Positions 43,627 to 52,209 of a stretch of DNA of 64,000 nucleotides are shown here, piece after piece. Numbering within the stretch: the stretch's first letter is position 1; the number at the start of each line of letters is the position of its first letter. The stretch comes from Paenibacillus_AB sp036577625 (GTDB lineage Bacteria; Bacillota; Bacilli; Paenibacillales; NBRC-103111): contig NZ_JARBDC010000066.1 of NCBI RefSeq assembly GCF_036577625.1, forward strand, positions 124,001 through 188,000, in the 5' to 3' direction. Position numbers and translations under genes: made by a program. The notes under the pieces were generated by a model that saw only the letters and a list, made by a program, of their open reading frames with translations, had not been told where the DNA came from and made no database searches.

Positions 43627-44847
43627 CTATCCGACTTCCCCCATTGTACGCCGGTTGAAGGCAACCAGCATCATCGCCATGCCAAGCGCGAAACAAAGCA
43701 GATACATCATGGAATAGGACGACAGATCCGCCACCGGCCCCATCGCGATACTGCCGAGAGATACCCCCAGATCGGCCATCGCGATAAACAAGCCGATCAG
43801 CACATTGCGGTTTTCCTTAGGCAATACAAAGCTTAAGTAAGTCGTCAAAGTCGGGTAAATCAGCGCTTGGGCGACACCCATCAATAGCGCGCCGATATAT
43901 AACAGGAGCGCTCCGCCCACAGCCGCCAAGCTGATACTGAGCGATGCCGCCGCGAGCAGAAGCATGGTGCCCATCATAAAAAAGGAATGCCACTTGCCGT
44001 CGGACGGAATTCTTTTCCTCAGCGCAAAGCGTGCCGCAACGACAATCGCCGCCTGCAGCATCAAATAGACGGCCGCGCTCCCGCTTTCGATCTGCGCGGC
44101 GTACAGCGGAATAAAGGCGGTCACCGCCCCGAAGACCAATGACGCGCTCAGCATCAGCACGCTGCTTTTGAACAAATGAGGGTTTTGCACCAGCTGGCCG
44201 AACGATTTCACCATCTCCGCGCCCTGGTTCCGCCGTTCCGCTGCCGCCTCGACCGGCTTATGAACGATTTTCGCCGTGTAGCCCGCCGCGTTTGTCAGTA
44301 CCGCGATGGCGATCATGGCTGCCGCAAACACGTTCATCTCCCCCGTCTGCCACATGCCGACGGCGATCAAGGGACCGATCACGCCCGGCAAGTAGGAGCA
44401 CAAGGAGTACATCGATATGCCCTGCGAACGGTCTTTGTCGGGGAGGGCGTCAATGATGCCCAGCTGCAGCGCCATCGAGAAAAAGGCCGTACACACCCCC
44501 TGCAGGATGCGGGCGACGATATAGCCGCCAAGACCGGTAAAAGCATACATCGCAAGCGCAACCCCGTTGACGGCCAAAATGACGCGCAGCACCTTGATCG
44601 GCCCGTGACGCTGAATCAGTTGGCCGGCCCATGGCCGGAAAATCATGGTCGTCAACAGATACGCCCCCATAATGACTCCGATCGTCGAATTGGAGGCGCC
44701 CAGCGCTTCCCCCTTCAAGGGGATCATCACATTCAAAATCGAATTGGCGCTAAAATACAATAGCGTCAATAGATACAGCCGCAGAAACGCCCAGGATAAC
44801 GCTCCTTTCACCGCTTGCGCTCCTTCCCCATTGTTTCGGTACGTCAT
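43627..44847 (-). CDS. MFS exporter, CntE-like (metallophore export)
   Basis: A 406-residue major facilitator with twelve helices (GALSWAFLRLYLLTLLYFSANSILN start, GQLIQRHGPIKVLRV loop after helix 2). Its ATG overlaps the stop of the second ATPase gene (ATGA), so it is translationally coupled to an import operon. An MFS efflux gene fused to the end of an Opp-type import operon is the hallmark of staphylopine/pseudopaline-like systems, where CntE exports the metallophore and CntABCDF re-imports the metal complex. Assignment rests on operon layout. Confidence 0.7.
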   Translation of the reverse strand: MTYRNNGEGAQAVKGALSWAFLRLYLLTLLYFSANSILNVMIPLKGEALGASNSTIGVIMGAYLLTTMIFRPWAGQLIQRHGPIKVLRVILAVNGVALAMYAFTGLGGYIVARILQGVCTAFFSMALQLGIIDALPDKDRSQGISMYSLCSYLPGVIGPLIAVGMWQTGEMNVFAAAMIAIAVLTNAAGYTAKIVHKPVEAAAERRNQGAEMVKSFGQLVQNPHLFKSSVLMLSASLVFGAVTAFIPLYAAQIESGSAAVYLMLQAAIVVAARFALRKRIPSDGKWHSFFMMGTMLLLAAASLSISLAAVGGALLLYIGALLMGVAQALIYPTLTTYLSFVLPKENRNVLIGLFIAMADLGVSLGSIAMGPVADLSSYSMMYLLCFALGMAMMLVAFNRRTMGEVG

Positions 44848-45593
44848 ACCATGATCTTCCGCAGCAGTTCCCTTGCGTAGGGGGACTCGACTTCGCTCAA
44901 GCGATTGACCTCGACAAGCTCCTCGATCCGGCCGCTTTTGACGATCATAACCCTGTCGCACAGATAGGCCGCCGCCTGAATATCGTGGGTGATGAAGATA
45001 TAGCCCATGCCGTACGTTTCTCTCAAGCGTTTCAACAATTCAAGCACCTGCATTTGAACCGAGCCGTCGAGCGAGCTGATCGCTTCGTCCAGCACGATGC
45101 ATGCCGGCTCGGTCGAAACCGCTCTGGCGATGCATACCCGCTGCGCTTCTCCTCCGGACAGCTCGTGGGGATACTTCGGGAGATAGGATTCATCCAGGCC
45201 GACTTGCCGCAGCAGGCGCTCGATTTTGCTTCTGCGCGACCGGCGCGTCTCTTTCGCAAGCTTCAAGGGCTCGAGTAGTGCCTGCTCTACGGTATAGAAC
45301 GGATTGATGGATGACGTATAGTCCTGGAAGACGGCGCTGATGCCTCCCCTTCTTGAACCGCGATCCAAAACCGGCTTGCCTGCGAACGTGATCGCGCCCC
45401 GATCCGGCTTTTCAATTCCGAGCAGCAGGCGCCCCAACGTCGATTTGCCGCACCCGCTTTCGCCTATAATGCCGAGGCATTCGCCCCGCTTCCATTCAAA
45501 GTCGATATCGTACAGCACTTGCCGCCGCGCTTTGCCGAACCAGCCGCCTTGTTTGTACGATTTGCACACACCTTCAACTTTCAACACCGCCAT
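44844..45593 (-). CDS. Opp/Nik-type ABC ATPase (CntF-like)
   Basis: A 249-residue ATPase: Walker A GESGCGKST, signature LSGGEAQRVCIARAV, Walker B CIVLDEAISSLDGS. This is the shorter, single-domain second ATPase of nickel/peptide importers (NikE/CntF position). It overlaps the first ATPase gene by 20 bases. Confidence 0.88.
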   Translation of the reverse strand: MAVLKVEGVCKSYKQGGWFGKARRQVLYDIDFEWKRGECLGIIGESGCGKSTLGRLLLGIEKPDRGAITFAGKPVLDRGSRRGGISAVFQDYTSSINPFYTVEQALLEPLKLAKETRRSRRSKIERLLRQVGLDESYLPKYPHELSGGEAQRVCIARAVSTEPACIVLDEAISSLDGSVQMQVLELLKRLRETYGMGYIFITHDIQAAAYLCDRVMIVKSGRIEELVEVNRLSEVESPYARELLRKIMV

Positions 45594-46395
45594 GGCCCCC
45601 CATTACCTGCATGAAGTGACGAGTCAGCGTCAGCTTGGACGACACCAGATAACGGGTATACGGATGCCGGGCCCCCGAGAATATGTCGCCGGTCTCGCCG
45701 CGTTCAACAATTTCTCCGTCCTTCATGACCAGTACCTCATCGGCAATACGTTTGACAACGCCCAGATCGTGCGAAACAAAAATCATCGAGCTGCCCGTGC
45801 GGCTCCGCAATCGCACGAACTGTTCCACCACCTCATATTGCGTAACGGCATCCAGCGCTGTCGTCGGCTCGTCGGCAATAATAACGTCGGGCTCCAGCAC
45901 AATGGCGAGCGCGATCATGATCCGCTGCAGCATGCCGCCGGACAGTTCGTGCGGATAGCGGCTCATTACCGCGGCCGGGTCCTCGAGGCCGACGCTCTCC
46001 ATTGCTTTTTTTAAGGTGACGGCCATCTCTTCGCGGCTCCGCTTCCCATGCACGGCCAACGTCTCACGCAGATGGGCGCCGACGGGACGGGACGGATCGA
46101 ATGCGCGCATGCCGTTCTGCATGATCATGCAGAGCCGCCTTCCCCTCATCCGGCGCATCTCCTTCTCGGGAAGCTCGGACAGATTGACCCCGTTCACAAG
46201 GATGCTGCCGGACTGGCGAAGCCCCGCCCGAATCAGCCGCATTATCGCCCGGCAGGTCAACGACTTCCCGCTGCCGCTTTCTCCGACGATGGCCAGGCAT
46301 TCTCCGTACTTTACGTTGAAGGAGCTGTCCCGAACAAGCACGCGGCCGGTCAGGCCGTCCCATATTTTTAAATGATGGACTTCGAGCGCATTCAT
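45574..46395 (-). CDS. Opp/Nik-type ABC ATPase (CntD-like)
   Basis: A 273-residue ATPase: Walker A GESGSGKSL (last Ser/Thr replaced by Leu after Ser, as in NikD-type enzymes), signature LSGGMLQRIMIALAI, Walker B VIIADEPTTALD. Start set at the ATG after AAGGAGGTCGCC; the preceding permease stop lies seven bases upstream. Confidence 0.88.
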   Translation of the reverse strand: MNALEVHHLKIWDGLTGRVLVRDSSFNVKYGECLAIVGESGSGKSLTCRAIMRLIRAGLRQSGSILVNGVNLSELPEKEMRRMRGRRLCMIMQNGMRAFDPSRPVGAHLRETLAVHGKRSREEMAVTLKKAMESVGLEDPAAVMSRYPHELSGGMLQRIMIALAIVLEPDVIIADEPTTALDAVTQYEVVEQFVRLRSRTGSSMIFVSHDLGVVKRIADEVLVMKDGEIVERGETGDIFSGARHPYTRYLVSSKLTLTRHFMQVMGGHGGVES

Positions 46396-46402
46396 AAGCG
46401 GA

Positions 46403-47296
46403 TCAGGCGACCTCCTTCCCCTGCCGTTTCGGCACAACTGCGCCCGAGCGCGATTGCGCCCCCCGACGAGCAGTCGTCAACTTCGGATCCAGAGCCGTTT
46501 GGAGAGAATCGGACAAAAAATGGACCGCCGATACGACAACGACGATCGCCAAGCCGGGAGCCAGCATCAGTTCCGGCCGGGAAAACATGACCGATCTCGC
46601 TTCGTTCAGCATCATCCCCCACTCGGCATGCGGCGCCTGAACACCCAGGCCGAGAAAGGACAAGCCGGAAATTTGCAGAATCATCGATCCGAAGGAGCTG
46701 CTGGTAATAACGGCAATGTCCGGAAGCGCAACCGGTACGATATGCTTTGCCATGATGCGGATATGGCCGGCGCCGAGCGTTTTGGCGAACTTCACATAAT
46801 CGGCGTCCGCATATTGCATCACGGCGGTACGAATGGTGCGGGCAAACCATGCCCATTTCATCAGCACGAAGGCGATCAAAATAGGTTCCAGACCCGCACC
46901 CAGCATGCCGACGATGGCGAGCGTCATCACGTATCCCGGGAAGGACAGCATACAATCGCACAGCCTCATGAGCATCGCGTCCGTTTTGCCTTTGAAGTAG
47001 CCCGCCGCAAAGCCGAGCACGGCCCCGATCCATGCCGACGCGGTCAGCGCGACGAGCACCCACAACACGCTGGGGCGAATACCGTAAATGAGCCGGGACA
47101 GGACGCAGCGGCCCAGATGGTCGTTGCCAAGCCAATATTCCCAGGACGCCCCTGCAAAACGAAGCTCCATCTGCACCTCGTTCGGGTCGTGCGGCGCAAA
47201 GAACGGCGCGCAAATGCCGATAAAAAGAGTGGACGCGACGACGGCCAGCGAAGCGGCGCCCAGCTTATTGTTGATCGCATGCATAAGCAGCTTCAT
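46403..47296 (-). CDS. Opp/Nik-type ABC permease (CntC-like)
   Basis: A 297-residue permease with the N-terminal OppC-type helix, WLGNDHLGRCVLSRLIYGIR, and the EAA loop region (KFAKTLGAGHIRIMAKHIVPVALP). Starts on the base following the stop of the upstream permease (TAGATG). Confidence 0.88.
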   Translation of the reverse strand: MKLLMHAINNKLGAASLAVVASTLFIGICAPFFAPHDPNEVQMELRFAGASWEYWLGNDHLGRCVLSRLIYGIRPSVLWVLVALTASAWIGAVLGFAAGYFKGKTDAMLMRLCDCMLSFPGYVMTLAIVGMLGAGLEPILIAFVLMKWAWFARTIRTAVMQYADADYVKFAKTLGAGHIRIMAKHIVPVALPDIAVITSSSFGSMILQISGLSFLGLGVQAPHAEWGMMLNEARSVMFSRPELMLAPGLAIVVVVSAVHFLSDSLQTALDPKLTTARRGAQSRSGAVVPKRQGKEVA

Positions 47297-48241
47297 CTAG
47301 AGCTCCTTCCTTAGCTTGGGATTGAGCGCCCCGTTGATGATGTCGGAAGCCGTATTGAACAGCACGAAGGCTGCCGAAAGCACCAGAACATACGCCTGGA
47401 TGATCGGAAAATCCCTGCTCAAAACGGATCTGACCGTCAACGTCCCCAGCCCCGGCCATGCGAATATGTTTTCCACCACAACCGTGCTCCCCAATAGGAT
47501 GGGAATCGCAAGGCCGAACACCGACACGGCGACCTGCAAGGAATTGCGCAAAATATGCAGCGTGATGCTTCTCTCCGGCAAGCCGCACGCCCTGCCGTAC
47601 AGCACATAGTCTTCATGAAGATTGCTCAGCATCGAGCTGCGGATGATCCGGAAGTAGATGCCCGCGTAGCCGATGACAATGACCGTTACCGGAAGCACAT
47701 AGCTGCCGGTGGAGTCCATTCCGCTGGTAGGCAACCAGTCCAGCTTGACGGCAAAAAACCAGACCATCAGCGCCGCGAGCCAGTAAGGCGGCATGGAAGT
47801 CAGCAAGAAAGAGACGCCGCGGACCGTAAGATCCAGCCCTTTCCCCTCCCTCAAGGCACAGACGACGCCCAACGCAATCGACAGGACGATAATGAACGCC
47901 GCCGAAACGAGCGTCAGCTTGAGCGTGTTGAGCAGAGCCGGTCCGAGCAGGTCCCATACCGGCTTTCCCGTCACATAAGAGCTTCCGAAGTCAAGCTGAA
48001 GGCAGGAAACCAGCCAATCCGCATATCTGACCAGCAGCGGCCGGTCCATGCCGAGCTCCGTTCTTGTCTCCGCGATCAATTCTTCGGTGACAACCGGCAC
48101 TTCCTTCGCGCGCAGTACAACCTCGGCCGGGTCCATCGGCGATAGATGATTAAGCGCAAACGTCAAAAATGAAATGACAACAAGCATGGGTAACGCAATG
48201 AGTGTACGTTTAAAAATATAACCGCCCATAGTCCTCTCCAT
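47297..48241 (-). CDS. Opp/Nik-type ABC permease (CntB-like)
   Basis: A 314-residue DppB/NikB-type permease: MGGYIFKRTLIALPMLVVISFLTF first helix, LGMDRPLLVRYADWLVSCLQLDFG, and the EAA-like loop YVLYGRACGLPERSITLHILRN. AGAAGGG lies before the chosen ATG. Second gene of the six-gene unit. Confidence 0.88.
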   Translation of the reverse strand: MERTMGGYIFKRTLIALPMLVVISFLTFALNHLSPMDPAEVVLRAKEVPVVTEELIAETRTELGMDRPLLVRYADWLVSCLQLDFGSSYVTGKPVWDLLGPALLNTLKLTLVSAAFIIVLSIALGVVCALREGKGLDLTVRGVSFLLTSMPPYWLAALMVWFFAVKLDWLPTSGMDSTGSYVLPVTVIVIGYAGIYFRIIRSSMLSNLHEDYVLYGRACGLPERSITLHILRNSLQVAVSVFGLAIPILLGSTVVVENIFAWPGLGTLTVRSVLSRDFPIIQAYVLVLSAAFVLFNTASDIINGALNPKLRKEL

Positions 48242-48278
48242 CGCACCCTTCTGCCTGCAAAATGGTGTTGTCGCCGCC

Positions 48279-49889
48279 TTACTCGAAATACATCCGTTCG
48301 AACGGAATCTCGAATTGCGTTTGCTTGAACGAAACGCCTTGAAGAGCGGCAGGCGCCACTACCGTTACACTGCCGTTCGTCAGCGGAATAAAGACAGCCT
48401 CGTCATGGACAATGGTCAAAATGTCCGCATACAGCGCACTACGTTTTTTGTCGTCGGCCGTCACCATCACTTCGTCGATTTTGCGGTACAGCTCCTGCGC
48501 CTGCGGGATTCCGCTCGTCGTATAGCGATAGGACGACTCGGCGGCAAAGGCGGCGATCGTGCTTTGCGGGTCATAGGCGAGTCCCCACGTCTGATTGAAC
48601 AGCAGATCGTAATCGCCCTTCGATCTCCGATTCGCGATGGAGGCGGATTGTTCGCCGACCAATTCCAGCTTCATCCCGATCTTGGAAACCTCGTTTTGAA
48701 GCAGTTCGGCCTGTGCTTTCTGCGAGGAGGAGTTGACGTCGTAATACAGCTTCATCGCTAGCGGACGACCGCCCTTCGTCCGGACCTCGCCGTCTTTTGC
48801 CGAAATCCAGCCCGACTGCTCCAACAGTCGCTTCGCGGCTTCCGGATCGTATCCCCGCTTCTTCAGCCCGGTCATATTGGCATAGTTGACATTGGAGGAG
48901 AACAGCGTGTCCGCCGCCGTTTCCGTCCCGCTGAAGATGCTTTGGCTGATCGCTTTCCGGTCGACGGAATGCCAGATTGCCTCGCGCACCGCCTTCTCGC
49001 TGACCGGGCTGTCCGACTTGCTGCTGTTGGCCGCGATCATCTTCGTATTCATCGGTTCGCTGCGAACCATTCGGTACTTGCCCGTTTCAACGAGCCGCTT
49101 CATCGATTCCACGTCAATGCTGTCGGCGCCGCGATCGTCGGTAAAGACGAAATTGACCTCGCCTTTTTGCAGCGCCAGCAGCGTCGTTTCGCCCGCCGGC
49201 AGCACTTTGGCCGTAATCCGCTTCACCTTGGGCTTGCCGCCCCAATAATGGTCGTTCGCCTCAAAGCGGGCGTATCGTTCGCTCACATGCTCGGTCATCT
49301 TATAAGGGCCCGTGCCGTTGTATCTCGCCACACCGTCCTTCGTCTCTCCGTTCACAAAATCGTTGGGCGACAGAAACACGAACGGGCGGGTCATCGACAG
49401 CTCCAGCAGCGTCGGGTAATAGGGCTCCGTCAGCTTCAATTGGACGGTATGCGCATCGATAACGCTGACATCCGCCAGCTTCGACGACAGCTTGATCCAT
49501 GCGTGCTTGCCCGCATTGCGCCGCACCGCTTCGAAATTTTGTTTGACCGCGTCGGCGTTAAACGGCGCTCCGTCGTGAAAGGCGACGCCTTTCCGCAAAT
49601 GGAAAGTATACACCTTGCCGTCGTCGGAGATGTCCCAGGATTCCGCCAGCAGCGGCTTGATGCCGTCCTTCGTGTTTTCGACCAACGATTCGTACACAAT
49701 GCCCTGCGCCGCCATCGAGCCGGCATACAAATGAGGATTCATATCGTTAATATCTTTCGCCGTTGCATATACGAGCTCGCGCGCTTCATTGGGCGTTCCC
49801 GCCATATCGTCTTTGCCGTCACTGCAGCCGATCAACAATACAATGAACCCTATCGCCGCCAACAGCCCGATTGCTTTGGATGTGCGCAT
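48279..49889 (-). CDS. NikA/CntA-like metal-complex-binding lipoprotein
   Basis: A 536-residue family 5 solute-binding lipoprotein (lipobox LLIGC, Cys about 22). The mature N-terminus ELVYATAKDINDMNPHLYAGSMAAQGIVYESLV closely resembles NikA/CntA receptors rather than peptide receptors, as does WGLAYDPQSTIAAF. CntA-type proteins bind metal-opine complexes. It heads the six-gene operon and is preceded by a strong promoter overlapped by two dyads. GGAGGTG ribosome site. Confidence 0.82.
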   Translation of the reverse strand: MRTSKAIGLLAAIGFIVLLIGCSDGKDDMAGTPNEARELVYATAKDINDMNPHLYAGSMAAQGIVYESLVENTKDGIKPLLAESWDISDDGKVYTFHLRKGVAFHDGAPFNADAVKQNFEAVRRNAGKHAWIKLSSKLADVSVIDAHTVQLKLTEPYYPTLLELSMTRPFVFLSPNDFVNGETKDGVARYNGTGPYKMTEHVSERYARFEANDHYWGGKPKVKRITAKVLPAGETTLLALQKGEVNFVFTDDRGADSIDVESMKRLVETGKYRMVRSEPMNTKMIAANSSKSDSPVSEKAVREAIWHSVDRKAISQSIFSGTETAADTLFSSNVNYANMTGLKKRGYDPEAAKRLLEQSGWISAKDGEVRTKGGRPLAMKLYYDVNSSSQKAQAELLQNEVSKIGMKLELVGEQSASIANRRSKGDYDLLFNQTWGLAYDPQSTIAAFAAESSYRYTTSGIPQAQELYRKIDEVMVTADDKKRSALYADILTIVHDEAVFIPLTNGSVTVVAPAALQGVSFKQTQFEIPFERMYFE

Positions 49890-49905
49890 GATTGTGACAC
49901 CTCCG

Positions 49906-49973
49906 TTAATAGTATTAATTACGATTAATCCATATCACGAATTAATAGTAAATATTACTATTAAGTTTGTCAA
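49906..49973 (-). promoter_or_regulatory. Promoter of the Cnt-like operon with two Zur-like boxes
   Basis: Minus strand: -35 TTGACA (49973-49968), 17 bases, -10 TACTAT (49950-49945). Two 23-bp dyads lie over and after it: TTAATAGTA-N5-TACTATTAA at 49942-49964 and TTAATAGTA-N5-TACGATTAA at 49906-49928, centres 36 bp apart. Their GTA-N5-TAC core and ATTAA flanks resemble the Bacillus Zur box (ATCGTAATnATTACGAT); Fur-family control by zinc or iron is the inference. Confidence 0.7.
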
Positions 49974-50000
49974 CATTCATTATCGCCTCTTCATTCGAAC

Positions 50001-50026
50001 AAAAAAAAAATCCGCGATTACGCGGA
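50001..50026 (-). terminator. Strong intrinsic terminator after the sulfatase gene
   Basis: TCCGCG / CGCGGA with a four-base loop, followed on the minus strand by ten T's. 64 bases beyond the sulfatase stop; it insulates the metallophore promoter. Confidence 0.93.
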
Positions 50027-50089
50027 CGCATACCGATCTATGTTGTTTTACCCGGCGGAAAAATGATTTTTGCTTATATGGAACGATGG

Positions 50090-51397
50090 CTATTCGAACT
50101 CGTTCAGCCGGGGGCTGATCGCATCCCTCCGGTTCACCTTCGCGCCTTCCGGCACGGGAACTTTGCCGTGAAGCAGCGGGTCGCCGGTTTGCTCCATCCA
50201 GGCGCGCAGACGGGCGGACAAATCGCCGCGGACGGCTTCGTACCGCGAATCGTTCGCCAGATTGACGCGTTCGACCGGATCGAGATGCAGGTCGAAAAGC
50301 ATTTCCCGGTCCCGCTTTTCTTCCAACAGGCCGCTGTCCAGCATAAAGGTTTTGCTCGGGCCGTCGTCGATGTTGGCGGGAACGTGCCCGTCGTGATCGT
50401 CGTACAGCCGGATATATTTGTACCGCTCCGTACGGACGCAGCGCATCGGTTCGTAAGCGGCATGGAACGTCACTTCCGAAAAGAGGTCGTCCCTCACCTT
50501 CTCCGCCGACCCGTCCAGCAGCGGCAGCAGCGACGTGCCTTGCAGCCAGGAAGGCTGCTCCAGCGCCAGCAGGTCGCAAATCGTCGGGAACAGGTCGATG
50601 TGCGACACGAGCGAATCGATCGCACGGCCTTGCTGCGGCAAGCCCGGCACCTTCAGGATGAGCGCCACGCCGATCCCGGTATCGTACAAATTGCATTTCA
50701 TCCGCGGAAAGGCGATGCCGTGATCGGTCGTAAAGACGATCAGCGTATCCCGCTCCAGGCCCGTCTCCTTGAGCGCGTCCAGCACGATGCCCGCGCAACG
50801 GTCCGCTATGCGGGCGGAGCCGATAAAGGCCGCCATATCTTCGCGGTTCCGCTTCGTATCCGGCAGCGGATGGGGAGGCAGCACATAGTTCGGATTGACG
50901 CCGCCGTCCAAGTCCGGAAACTCCCGGTGCGTGCTGAACATCCCGAAAGACAGGAAGAACGGCCGGTCCGGCCGGCAGCCCCTTATATAATCGGCCGCTC
51001 GCTTCGCGTTTTGTTCGTCCCACGAGCCGTCTTTTTTCCCGCCGCCGGGACCGTGAAGCACGCGGACGTAGCCGAGCGCCTCGGGCTCCTTCCCTTCATG
51101 CTGGACGCCGCACAGCACGGTTTCGAACCCGCGGCTCTTCAAGAACGACGCCAAATGCCGGCTCGGATCGTTCAGCCGAAAGCCCCGGTGCGCCAGTCCG
51201 ATCATCCCGTTCGAATGCGGCGCCATGCCGGTCAGCAATGCGGAACGGCTCGGCGAGCAGGTCGGTCCCGCATTATACGCCTGACGGAACAAGACGCCCT
51301 CTTCGGCGAACTGCCGCAGGCGGGGCGTCGGTACCGGATACCCGTACGGCTCGATGTATCTCCCGGTATCGTGCGTGTGGATGTATACGACGTTCAT
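50090..51397 (-). CDS. Type I sulfatase (formylglycine-dependent)
   Basis: A 435-residue alkaline-phosphatase-fold sulfatase. CSPSR at 47-51 is the formylglycine site (Cys47), followed by SALLTGMAPHSNG; FSTHREFPD and FTTDHGIAFPR supply metal and substrate ligands. Closest overall to heparan N-sulfatase-like members. No signal peptide, so it acts in the cytosol on imported sulfated sugars. Needs a maturase (FGE or anSME) not present in the window. Good ribosome site AAAGGAGCGG. Fits with the lyase and binding proteins further along. Confidence 0.85.
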   Translation of the reverse strand: MNVVYIHTHDTGRYIEPYGYPVPTPRLRQFAEEGVLFRQAYNAGPTCSPSRSALLTGMAPHSNGMIGLAHRGFRLNDPSRHLASFLKSRGFETVLCGVQHEGKEPEALGYVRVLHGPGGGKKDGSWDEQNAKRAADYIRGCRPDRPFFLSFGMFSTHREFPDLDGGVNPNYVLPPHPLPDTKRNREDMAAFIGSARIADRCAGIVLDALKETGLERDTLIVFTTDHGIAFPRMKCNLYDTGIGVALILKVPGLPQQGRAIDSLVSHIDLFPTICDLLALEQPSWLQGTSLLPLLDGSAEKVRDDLFSEVTFHAAYEPMRCVRTERYKYIRLYDDHDGHVPANIDDGPSKTFMLDSGLLEEKRDREMLFDLHLDPVERVNLANDSRYEAVRGDLSARLRAWMEQTGDPLLHGKVPVPEGAKVNRRDAISPRLNEFE

Positions 51398-51581
51398 CGT
51401 AGATCCGCTCCTTTCGTTTCCGCTATGAAGCGGCGGCTCCGCTATTGGGCGGCTGCGGCCGAGTCCCCTTCTCTATGAATCCGCAAATCTCGACAGAAAA
51501 GAGGAGTCGCCCGGCGCAGTTCCCACCCATACCCTTCCGTGTTAAAATAACGGTAATCTGCATTCCTGCAAGGGAGGAATC

Positions 51582-52106
51582 GTGTTGCCGGAACATTCCG
51601 TACCGGGCGAGCTGTCGCGGCGAAACCGCGCGCCCGCCAAGCCGAAGCGTCCGAAAGCGGAACGCCGGGTCGCCGCCCAAGGCGATGTCGTTTTATTCGG
51701 GATCGCTCTCAGCTACTTGCTTCTGGGCGTTCTGAAAGCGGCGGACATCGTCGCGGTCGACACTCCCGTCATCGCCAGCTTCTCGCTGGCCGGCATGTGC
51801 TTCGCCTTGTCCGATTTGCTCAAGCTCGGCATCCGCGCGGAGCCTGCGGCGTTCCGCCTGTTTTGCCGGCTGTTTTATTTCGTTTTTTTGCTGGCCAGCT
51901 CGCTGTGCCTCGTCGTCGTCCCGCTGTCGTACGCTTACATCGGATGGCTCGGCGCCATCATCGTGCCGCTCGGCGACATGTCGGCGCTGACCGGGATGGG
52001 CGTCATTATCGGCGTGATCGTCATCAACAATTTGCTGCTCCGGCGCAAGCCCGCGGCGGACAAGTCGCCGTCGGCTCCGGGCGAACATAACGACGTCCCG
52101 TTGTAA
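51582..52106 (+). CDS. Membrane protein with four helices
   Basis: A 174-residue protein: positively charged 35-residue N-terminus, then about four helices, and an acidic-basic tail. GTG or TTG start next to GGGAGG. No family recognised. It is the only plus-strand gene in the last 20 kb, inserted between the sulfatase and the regulator, and is followed by its own terminator. Confidence 0.55.
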   Translation: MLPEHSVPGELSRRNRAPAKPKRPKAERRVAAQGDVVLFGIALSYLLLGVLKAADIVAVDTPVIASFSLAGMCFALSDLLKLGIRAEPAAFRLFCRLFYFVFLLASSLCLVVVPLSYAYIGWLGAIIVPLGDMSALTGMGVIIGVIVINNLLLRRKPAADKSPSAPGEHNDVPL

Positions 52107-52125
52107 TCCTGTGAAAAGTAAACCG

Positions 52126-52165
52126 GCTTCCATCCCGCATGGTACGGGAAGGAAGCTTGTTTTTC
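52126..52165 (+). terminator. Intrinsic terminator
   Basis: GCTTCCatCCCG / CGGGaaGGAAGC followed by TTGTTTTT, 20 bases after the stop of the membrane-protein gene. Confidence 0.8.
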
Positions 52166-52209
52166 GTCAACCGGTATGAACCGGTCGACAGACTTGCTAT
52201 TGGCCTGCG

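Noticed and set aside
49967..51478. A 503-codon plus-strand frame
   Set aside because: Antisense of the sulfatase gene, whose CSPSR motif, start site and terminator are clear.
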